Assembly: GCA_964369445.1 (NCBI GenBank) | Contig: CAYJFU010000008.1 | Coordinates: 1 to 47,408, forward strand | Reading direction: 5' to 3' | DNA: 47,408 nt | Source: CAYJBH01 sp964369445 | Lineage (GTDB): Bacteria > Bacillota > Clostridia > Oscillospirales > Ruminococcaceae | Shown: piece after piece, positions 41,164 through 47,408 of the stretch | Position numbering within the stretch: the first letter of the stretch is position 1 | Layout of the letters: the number at the start of each line of letters is the position of its first letter | The notes under the pieces: generated by a model | Told to the model about the DNA's origin: nothing | What the model saw: the letters and a program-made list of their open reading frames with translations, nothing else | The model's database searches: none | Position numbers and translations under genes: made by a program

Positions 41164-41421
41164 ATGAAAGAATTTACATATAAAATAACGGACGAACACG
41201 GCATACACGCACGACCGGCAGGCGAGATGGTAAAGTTGATGCAGGGCTACGAGTGTGACATAACCTTTACAAAGGGGGCGAAGTCCGCGAGCGGGAAAAA
41301 GCTTTTCGCCGTGATGGGTATGGCCGTAAAAAAGGGTGAGGAGCTCACCGTGAGCTGTGACGGCGCCGATGAAGATGCGGCAATAATGGCAGCGGAAAAG
41401 TTTTTAACCCAAAACCTTTAA
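41164..41421 (+). CDS. ptsH: HPr-like phosphocarrier lacking the regulatory Ser46
   Basis: 85 aa. The active-site His15 is in HGIHARPAGE, as in all HPr. Aligning without gaps to Bacillus HPr, residue 46 is Lys (GKKLFAVMG) instead of the Ser phosphorylated by HPr kinase, and the following IMGVM block is LFAVM. The protein should accept phosphate from EI and pass it to EIIA, but it should not serve as the P-Ser co-repressor with CcpA. It starts two bases after the mtlA stop. With ptsI in the same operon it looks like a dedicated phosphorelay protein; a housekeeping HPr probably exists elsewhere. Confidence 0.9.
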   Translation: MKEFTYKITDEHGIHARPAGEMVKLMQGYECDITFTKGAKSASGKKLFAVMGMAVKKGEELTVSCDGADEDAAIMAAEKFLTQNL

Positions 41422-41446
41422 CCGTTTAAGCACCTAGAGGAAGATA

Positions 41447-43465
41447 ATGTACACAATACCACAGCGGCTAAGCAAAATATTTGCCACACTTTTAAATAGT
41501 TCCGAACCTGTCAGTGTGGCCACGCTTGCCGCTGTGCTCGGGGTGAGCCGTCGGACCGTTTTTCGCGAGCTTGAAAATGTCGACGTGGTACTGAAAAAGT
41601 TAAATCTTCGTCTTGATACAACGGTCGGCGAGGGGCTGTATCTTTCTGGTGAACGGGAGGATATCGAGCGGCTTAGTGACATAATTACTGCACAGCGAGA
41701 AAGTCTCGCCGTTGACAAGGAGTGCCGCCGGACGGTACTTGCACTGCTAATACTCGACAGCATACAGTGGAAGAAATTGTATTATTTTTCAAGTGTGTTG
41801 GAAGTGAGTGAGGCAACTGTCAGCCTCGACATGGACATCGTTGAGCGAGAACTCAAAAGCTATAACATCCAGCTGCTACGAAAAAAGGGTATGGGTGTCT
41901 TTGTAAACGGCACCGAGATGAATATCAGAACCGCCTTTGTAAACTATCTTTTAAAGGCACAGAATAACTCGTCAATTAATGACATTCTTTCCGAGGCGAT
42001 AGTACAGGGTGTGAGCGAGATTGTAAAAGCGCAGTCGATATTTTTAAACTGGATGACCGGAGATGCACTTTCCATAATGAGCTACCGCCTTATCGTGCAG
42101 ATATCAAGGTTGAAAAACGGGCGAACTCTGGGAGCAAGTGAGGTCAAAAAACAACATACTCTCTACACCGAGGTGGCAAAAAAGCTTGCCCAAGAGATTG
42201 TCCATCATTTTAATGTAGAGTTAGAAACGCAGGAACTTGATTACATAGTAGACGGTCTGCGCGCCGCACGAACAAAGACAAAAAGCGAGTTTTATGAGGA
42301 TGAAAACATCTCTTTTTCACGTGCGCGATACCTCGCCTATAAAATGATAGAGCAGTTTGACAGCCGCCTTGCCCCAACGCTAAAGACAAATGATGAACTG
42401 GTGCGTGGACTAAGCATCCATCTTTGGTCGGCGGTCGTGCGCATAGAGAATGGGTATCGAATAGTCGACCCGCTAGACGGTCAACTGCAAAAGGAGTATC
42501 CCGATATCTATCGCAATGCCGAGAGAGCGTGCTGTGTTCTTACCGAGGAACTGCAAAAACAAGTGCCGGAGGAGGAAATCGCCTGTATAGCCACCCACTT
42601 CGGCGCGGCAGTGTTGCAGATAGGCGAAAGCAGGATAAAACGTCGACTGAAAGTGTCGGTGATCTGCCTTGGAGGGATAGGGGTGTCCTACATGATGGCA
42701 GTGCAGATAAAAAAACTCTTTGCCAAGGAAATCATTACCGAAATAGGTGAATACAATCAGCCGTACAGCTGGAAAGACAGCGATTTTTTGATCGCCACCA
42801 GCGATATACCCGATGCCGATAAACCCGTGATAATCGCGCATCCACTGCTGACAAGCTCTGAAATTAAGGAGATAAAGCAAACTATAGGGAAGCTCTCGAC
42901 ACAGAGTTCTGATGAGCAGACAAAGGAAGTCGCCATCCCCTTTGCTAAACGCTTGAACATAGCGGCTCAGCATTTGCGAAATCTGGAATTTATTCTTAAA
43001 AATTTTGGGGTGCTCGATATTTCACCCGATATGCAGATAGAGGAACTTGCAAAATTCGTGAGCCACCGCTTTGTCGACAGTCCCGATGACAGCGAAAAGG
43101 TCTATGAAAGCCTAATGTCGAGAGAGAGGGTGTCCTCACAGCTGATAGAACAGCTGGATTTGGTGCTTTTGCATTGCTCTACCGATGGAATAAAGAAACC
43201 GCTTATCATGCTGCTTCATCCGGGAGACGGCTATATCTATAACAAGCAGGGCAAACGCGCGCGAAGCTGCCTGCTGATACTGATACCAAAGAATGTGAGC
43301 AATGAGTTAAAAGAGGCGATAGGTGCACTCAGCAGTGCACTTATAGAGGATGAACAACTGTTAAACGCTGTGGTATCGTGCGATGAAAAAGCGGTACACC
43401 AAAAACTCGAATATATATTTTCCATCCGACTGGCAGAGTTTCACAGCGACCTGTTCGGCAAATAA
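41447..43465 (+). CDS. mtlR: MtlR/BglG-type PRD-containing transcriptional activator
   Basis: 672 aa, AGAGGAAG before the ATG. Domain order: N-terminal HTH (VATLAAVLGVSRRTVFRELE), a second HTH-like region (SSVLEVSEATVSLDMDIVE, about 105-125), two PTS regulation domains (about 190-400), an EIIB-Gat-like domain with Cys in VICLGGIGVS (near 408), and an EIIA-like C-terminus (about 505-670; LLHCSTDGIKKPLIMLLH). This is the MtlR layout, in which PTS-dependent phosphorylation of PRD and EIIB sites tunes DNA binding in response to mannitol. It probably activates the promoter at 39665. A repeat element begins three bases after its stop. Confidence 0.9.
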   Translation: MYTIPQRLSKIFATLLNSSEPVSVATLAAVLGVSRRTVFRELENVDVVLKKLNLRLDTTVGEGLYLSGEREDIERLSDIITAQRESLAVDKECRRTVLALLILDSIQWKKLYYFSSVLEVSEATVSLDMDIVERELKSYNIQLLRKKGMGVFVNGTEMNIRTAFVNYLLKAQNNSSINDILSEAIVQGVSEIVKAQSIFLNWMTGDALSIMSYRLIVQISRLKNGRTLGASEVKKQHTLYTEVAKKLAQEIVHHFNVELETQELDYIVDGLRAARTKTKSEFYEDENISFSRARYLAYKMIEQFDSRLAPTLKTNDELVRGLSIHLWSAVVRIENGYRIVDPLDGQLQKEYPDIYRNAERACCVLTEELQKQVPEEEIACIATHFGAAVLQIGESRIKRRLKVSVICLGGIGVSYMMAVQIKKLFAKEIITEIGEYNQPYSWKDSDFLIATSDIPDADKPVIIAHPLLTSSEIKEIKQTIGKLSTQSSDEQTKEVAIPFAKRLNIAAQHLRNLEFILKNFGVLDISPDMQIEELAKFVSHRFVDSPDDSEKVYESLMSRERVSSQLIEQLDLVLLHCSTDGIKKPLIMLLHPGDGYIYNKQGKRARSCLLILIPKNVSNELKEAIGALSSALIEDEQLLNAVVSCDEKAVHQKLEYIFSIRLAEFHSDLFGK

Positions 43466-43467
43466 TG

Positions 43468-43548
43468 ATAGTCAATTAATTTAAAAAACGCTACAGACAG
43501 GCAGAATTTCTGCCACCAAGAAGGGGTGGTTTTCAAGTTAATTGACTG
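43468..43548 (+). repeat. Dispersed MITE-like repeat, copy 6 (short, inside the mtl operon)
   Basis: 81 bp. The left arm AGTCAATTAATTTAAAAAAC continues with GCTACAGA, and the right arm GCCACCAAG is followed by GGGGTGGTTTTCAAGTTAA and TTGACT; both are nearly identical to copy 3, and the middle part is deleted. It lies between mtlR and mtlF, starting three bases after the mtlR stop, so it is transcribed and would fold as a hairpin within the mRNA. Confidence 0.8.
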
Positions 43549-43574
43549 CAATAATAAACAATGAGGTGATAAAA

Positions 43575-43994
43575 ATGCTTAACAAGACAGAAATTATTCT
43601 AAATCAACCGAGCGTCCACAAAGACGAGGCAATCAAACGGTGCGGTGAACTGCTCTGCGGGGCCGGCTATATCACAAGCGAGTATGTCGAGGGTATGCTC
43701 AAACGTGACAACAGCTTTTCCACCGCAATCGGCAACCTCATCGCCATTCCGCACGGAGAAAAGGACTATGCAAAATATATCAATAAAACGGGGCTTTGTG
43801 TAATAACCTACCCCGACGGGATAGATTGGAACGGCTCCGAGGTGAAACTGGTCATCGGCATTGCTGCCCTGGGCGAAGAGCACCTCGAAATCTTGGAAAA
43901 TATCGTCGACGTTTTAGAGGAGGAAGAGGACGTAATCAAGCTCATTGAGGACGCCGACACCGATAATATAATATCAATGTTCGCTGGTGAATAG
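43575..43994 (+). CDS. mtlF: PTS mannitol-type EIIA component
   Basis: 139 aa from the ATG at 43575, with GAGGTGAT nearby; the frame is open from 43542 inside the repeat, but that has no site. The phospho-accepting His60 is in AIPHGEKD, the EIIA-Mtl/Fru signature, and the upstream GMLKRDNSFSTAIGN is family-typical. It receives phosphate from HPr and donates it to the IIB Cys of MtlA. Glu/Asp-rich C-terminus. fruK starts three bases after its stop. Confidence 0.92.
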   Translation: MLNKTEIILNQPSVHKDEAIKRCGELLCGAGYITSEYVEGMLKRDNSFSTAIGNLIAIPHGEKDYAKYINKTGLCVITYPDGIDWNGSEVKLVIGIAALGEEHLEILENIVDVLEEEEDVIKLIEDADTDNIISMFAGE

Positions 43995-43996
43995 CT

Positions 43997-44929
43997 ATGA
44001 TAATTACAGTTACTTTAAACCCGGCACTCGACAAAACGGTGTGTATAGACAGCCTTAAGCCGGGCAGGCTCAATCGTATAAAATCGGTGACAGTAGATGC
44101 AGGTGGCAAAGGTGTCAACGTCGCGAAGATGGCGGCGGTGCTCGGTGTCGAGTGTGTGGCAAGCGGATTTTGCGGTGGTGACGGCGGTGCGACGCTCATA
44201 GCGGAGCTGGATAGATTGGGTCTAAATCACGACTTTGTCACGGTAAAAAGCAACACCCGAACCAACACAAAGGTGCTGGACGACGACTACGGTATAACCG
44301 AACTCAACGAGGCGGGTATCACGGTGAGTGAGGCGGAGGAAAAGGCACTGGAAGAAAAACTTCTCTCTTATGCCAAAAGCGGTACGATTTTTGTATTGTC
44401 CGGTAGCACTCATGCGAATGCAAAGCCACAATATTATTACGACCTTATAAAGATATTAAAGGCTAAAGGTGCGTATTTGCTGTTTGATGCCGACGGCGAG
44501 GCTTTCAAAACTGCGCTGCCGTCAGTGCCGAACTTCATAAAACCCAACAACGTAGAACTCGGAGCATATTGTGGCAAAACCGACATGACAAACGACGAGA
44601 TGTACAAAGCTTGCAGAGATTTTCTAAAAGAGGGTATAGACTTTGTCGCACTCTCGATGGGTAGCGCCGGCGCGGCATTCATTACCGAAAATGAGGCGTT
44701 CTTTGCGCCGGCGGTTGATGTCAAGGTATCCTCTACAGTGGGTGCAGGTGACAGTATGGTAGCGGCGGTTGCCTGTGCAAAACAGCTCGGCTTGTCACTG
44801 CAAGGCACAGCAATTCTCGCTATGGCTTGTAGCTCAGGTGCAGTAACTACTGAGGGGACAAAACCACCGAGCCGTGAGTTGGTAGAGGAGTTGAAAACAA
44901 AGGTTATACTAAAAAAAATAGTATTATAG
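43997..44929 (+). CDS. fruK: 1-phosphofructokinase-family sugar-phosphate kinase
   Basis: 310 aa, PfkB/ribokinase fold. N-terminal VTLNPALDKTV and DAGGKGVNVAK bind the phosphosugar; the C-terminal VGAGDSMVAA carries the catalytic Asp and anion hole. Overall it fits FruK (fructose 1-phosphate to fructose 1,6-bisphosphate) and the related tagatose 6-phosphate kinase LacC. Its presence in a mannitol operon is unexpected, because the textbook route gives fructose 6-phosphate, which needs no 1-phosphofructokinase. See the finding on a fructose 1-phosphate route. It starts three bases after mtlF and ends 17 bases before the dehydrogenase. Confidence 0.85.
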   Translation: MIITVTLNPALDKTVCIDSLKPGRLNRIKSVTVDAGGKGVNVAKMAAVLGVECVASGFCGGDGGATLIAELDRLGLNHDFVTVKSNTRTNTKVLDDDYGITELNEAGITVSEAEEKALEEKLLSYAKSGTIFVLSGSTHANAKPQYYYDLIKILKAKGAYLLFDADGEAFKTALPSVPNFIKPNNVELGAYCGKTDMTNDEMYKACRDFLKEGIDFVALSMGSAGAAFITENEAFFAPAVDVKVSSTVGAGDSMVAAVACAKQLGLSLQGTAILAMACSSGAVTTEGTKPPSRELVEELKTKVILKKIVL

Positions 44930-44945
44930 AATGGAGCGATATATT

Positions 44946-46205
44946 ATGAAAACAAGAGCAATCAGAATGTACGGCGCAGACGACTTGCGTGTGGAGGAAT
45001 TTGAACTTCCTACGATAAAGTCGGATGAAATACTTGTTAAAGTCATCTCGGACAGTGTTTGCATGTCCACCTATAAACTGTTAAAACAGGGTGTAAATCA
45101 CAAACGATGCCCCCAAAATGTCGCCACCAACCCCATCATCATCGGACATGAGTTTTCCGGCACTATCGTCGAGGTAGGCAAAAAATGGCAGGGTGAGTTT
45201 AAGGTAGGCGAGCGCTTCTCTCTCCAACCGGCACTCAATTATAAGGGCAGTCTTGCCTCACCCGGATATTCCTACGAGTTTTTCGGAGGTGCGGCGACCT
45301 ATGCCATCATACCTCAGGAGGTTATGGAGCTCGGCTGTCTTCTCCACTACGACGGCGAGGGATACTTTAACGCTTCACTTGGCGAACCTATGAGTTGTAT
45401 AATTGGTGGATACAATATCATGTACCACACCAACAAGGTCAACTATGACCACGCTCCCGGCATAAAAGAGGGTGGCAACGTTTTAATACTCGGCGGTTGT
45501 GGCCCGATGGGACTAGGTGCAATAGAATATCCAATCGTAGCCGGTAACCGACCCAAACGGATTGTGGTCACCGATATTGACAACGGTCGTATCGAGCGTG
45601 CAAAGGAGCTTATTTCGCCGGAGTTTGCAAAAGAAAACGGTGTGGAACTCTACTACATAAACCCAAGTGAGCTCTCCGACCCGTATCAAGAGTTGATGGA
45701 TATCTCAAACGGCAAGGGTTATGACGACGTGTTTGTATATGCTCCGATAAAGCCGCTTGCAGAGCTTGGCGACAAGCTGATGGCGTTTGATGGGTGCCTT
45801 AACTTCTTTGCAGGCCCTTCCGACAGTGAGTTCAAAGCAGAGATGAACCTTTATAACGTACATTATATTTCTACCCACATTCTCGGTAGTACAGGTGGCA
45901 ACACGGACGACCTCAAAGAGGCTCTTGAGCTCTCTTCAAAAGGCAAGATAAGACCCTCTGTGATGGTCAGCCATATTTGTGGGCTATCGGCTATGGCGGA
46001 GACAACTGCACAACTCCCGACCATTCGTGCAGGAAAAATCCTTGGTTACACACAGTTTGACATGCCGCTTGTTGCACTAACCGAGTTTGAGGAACGCGGG
46101 AAAACCGATCCGCTTTTCGCAAAGTTGGATGAGAGCGTAAAAACACACAATGGCCTGTGGAATGTTGAGGCAGAGAATATTCTTTTAGCTCATTTTAATA
46201 TTTAG
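44946..46205 (+). CDS. Zinc-binding medium-chain dehydrogenase, SorE (sorbose 1-phosphate reductase)-like
   Basis: 419 aa from the ATG at 44946, nine bases after TGGAG; an ATG at 44931 lacks a site. Medium-chain alcohol dehydrogenase fold: candidate catalytic zinc ligands Cys39 (SVCMS), His68-Glu69 (GHEFSG) and Glu147 (LGEPMSC). The four-cysteine structural zinc lobe is not evident. Rossmann motif LGGCGPMG (182-189) with Asp at the end of the second strand (VTDID), favouring NAD over NADP. The length and the atypical long insertions resemble L-sorbose 1-phosphate reductases, which act at C2 next to a C1 phosphate. In this operon it most likely oxidises the hexitol phosphate made by the PTS, in place of MtlD. 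Confidence 0.8.
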   Translation: MKTRAIRMYGADDLRVEEFELPTIKSDEILVKVISDSVCMSTYKLLKQGVNHKRCPQNVATNPIIIGHEFSGTIVEVGKKWQGEFKVGERFSLQPALNYKGSLASPGYSYEFFGGAATYAIIPQEVMELGCLLHYDGEGYFNASLGEPMSCIIGGYNIMYHTNKVNYDHAPGIKEGGNVLILGGCGPMGLGAIEYPIVAGNRPKRIVVTDIDNGRIERAKELISPEFAKENGVELYYINPSELSDPYQELMDISNGKGYDDVFVYAPIKPLAELGDKLMAFDGCLNFFAGPSDSEFKAEMNLYNVHYISTHILGSTGGNTDDLKEALELSSKGKIRPSVMVSHICGLSAMAETTAQLPTIRAGKILGYTQFDMPLVALTEFEERGKTDPLFAKLDESVKTHNGLWNVEAENILLAHFNI

Positions 46206-46221
46206 AAAGGCGGTGTCCTCC

Positions 46222-47408
46222 ATGATAGAATTCAAAGGTGTTGGCGTGTCAACCGGTGTTGCAATCGGCAGACTGCATTTTCCAAAAGAGCGCGTTATAG
46301 ACTTTCCTTTGCAACATACCGACGATGTAGCCGGGGAAGTTCGGCGTTTCGAGAGCAGCAGGGCACTTGCGGTGGCACAGCTCGGTGAGCTTGCCGTAAA
46401 AACAGCACTCACCCTCGGCAAACAAAACTCACTGCTTTTTGAAATCCACCAAATGATGCTCGAAGATCTCGACTATTGTGATACTGTAAAGGATATGATA
46501 AAAAGTGATAAAGTTTGTGCGGAATATGCTGTAAGCCAAACCGCACAGCAGTTTGCTACTATGTTCTCTGACATGGAGGACGAATATATGCGCGAGCGTG
46601 CCGCCGATGTCAAGGATGTGTCTATACGGGTTATAGAGATATTGACGGACACTCAAAGCCGAGCAGAAGAACTTGACGAGCCGTGTATCTATGCAGGTAT
46701 TGATTTCACACCGAGTGAGACGGCGCAGTTCGACCGCGACAAGGCTCTCGCTCTCGTGACCTGTTACGGCAGCAAAAACTCCCATACCGCTATTTTCGCA
46801 CGCACACTCGGTATTCCGGCGGTAATAGGACTTAAGGACAGCCTGTCACAGGAAATTGACGGCAAGCTTGTTGCACTTGATGGGAGCACAGGGGAGTTGG
46901 TTGTCGAGCCGGACGAGGCGACTCTGGCACTTTTTAAGGCTCGACAAGAACAAGAAAGCTACAACGCCAAAAAGTTAGACGCTTATCGTGGCAGAAAAAC
47001 CGTCACAAAAGGCGGAAAACTTGTTAAACTTTATGCCAACATAGGTTCGCCCGACGATGTCGAGGCGGTTTTACAGAATGACGCAGAGGGGATAGGGCTT
47101 TTTAGAAGCGAGTTTTTGTACCTGGAGAGTGACGATTATCCGAGCGAAGAGGTGCAGTACAACGCCTATAAAAGGGTAGCCGAGGGTATGCAAGGTCGAC
47201 CGGTTATTATCCGCACCCTCGACATAGGTGCTGACAAACAGGCTAGCTACTTCAACCTCCCCGAAGAGGAGAACCCGGCGATGGGTATGAGGGCGATAAG
47301 AATATGTCTGACACGCCCCGAGGTTTTCAAAACACAACTGCGGGCGCTTTACAAGGCATCTGCACACGGCAACATCAACATAATGCTCCCGATGATTACG
47401 TCACTGAG
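46222..47408 (+). CDS. ptsI: PTS enzyme I (phosphoenolpyruvate-protein phosphotransferase), 3' truncated by window
   Basis: 395 codons are visible; full EI is about 570. The N-terminal GVGVSTGVAIGRL, the helical HPr-binding subdomain (about 35-145) and the active His188 in GSKNSHTAIFARTLGIPAV are present, then the start of the PEP-binding barrel (EGIGLFRSEFLYL, IIRTLDIGADKQ, NPAMGMRAIR). AAAGGCGG precedes the ATG. It phosphorylates HPr from phosphoenolpyruvate. Location at the end of a sugar-specific operon, with its own HPr, is unlike the usual ptsHI pair and suggests a complete private phosphorelay or that this organism's only EI is mannitol-controlled. Confidence 0.93.
   Translation, partial: MIEFKGVGVSTGVAIGRLHFPKERVIDFPLQHTDDVAGEVRRFESSRALAVAQLGELAVKTALTLGKQNSLLFEIHQMMLEDLDYCDTVKDMIKSDKVCAEYAVSQTAQQFATMFSDMEDEYMRERAADVKDVSIRVIEILTDTQSRAEELDEPCIYAGIDFTPSETAQFDRDKALALVTCYGSKNSHTAIFARTLGIPAVIGLKDSLSQEIDGKLVALDGSTGELVVEPDEATLALFKARQEQESYNAKKLDAYRGRKTVTKGGKLVKLYANIGSPDDVEAVLQNDAEGIGLFRSEFLYLESDDYPSEEVQYNAYKRVAEGMQGRPVIIRTLDIGADKQASYFNLPEEENPAMGMRAIRICLTRPEVFKTQLRALYKASAHGNINIMLPMITSL

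Noticed and set aside
1..47408. CRISPR arrays, tRNA or rRNA genes, phage or integrase genes
   Set aside because: None seen: no regularly spaced identical repeats, no tRNA-like T-arm consensus, no recombinase or phage-type proteins.

Overview
The window reads as chromosomal DNA of an anaerobic, low-to-moderate-GC Bacillota, probably a gut-type Clostridia. The grounds are strong AGGAGG-like ribosome binding sites, lipoprotein substrate-binding proteins, many ferredoxin-type iron-sulfur proteins, a LytS/LytR two-component system, PTS genes, a PepF peptidase, and no oxygen-linked respiration genes. A run of 35 N inside one gene marks a draft or metagenome-type assembly. I saw no rRNA, tRNA, CRISPR array, transposase or phage gene. 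Identifications rest on motifs and family knowledge; no database search was possible.

Layout. (1) 1-6077 (+): a fumarate module. It holds the tail of an AsrA-like iron-sulfur protein, an AsrB-like NAD(P)H diaphorase, a TfrB/SdhB-like iron-sulfur subunit, a fumarate-reductase-type flavoprotein lacking the covalent-FAD histidine, two-part class I fumarase, and an AspT/SucE-family exchanger. Together they could take malate to fumarate to succinate with NAD(P)H as donor and exchange dicarboxylates. (2) 7052-8582 (+): two tandem SAM methyltransferases facing a convergent peptide/nickel-type ABC operon, 13751-9032 (-). (3) 14115-16885 (+): a multi-domain membrane sensor kinase and a LytTR regulator. 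(4) 17696-26885 (+): three paralogous iron-sulfur proteins around a sugar-type ABC transporter with two paralogous lipoprotein receptors and no ATPase. (5) 27701-36344 (+): a peptide ABC operon (receptor, two permeases, two ATPases), a small membrane protein and a PepF-like oligopeptidase; one permease carries a seven-repeat RCC1-like propeller between its first two membrane segments. (6) 36422-38401 (+): an HD-GYP protein. (7) 39756 to the end (+): a mannitol-type PTS operon with its own HPr and EI, an MtlR regulator, a 1-phosphofructokinase and a SorE-like dehydrogenase in place of the usual mtlD.

Six related dispersed repeats (about 80-220 bp, terminal inverted repeats resembling TATAGTCAATTAA, both orientations) lie between genes and look like non-autonomous MITE-type elements.

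The most unusual items are the RCC1-permease fusion, the possible mannitol route through fructose 1-phosphate, and the iron-sulfur/ABC locus.
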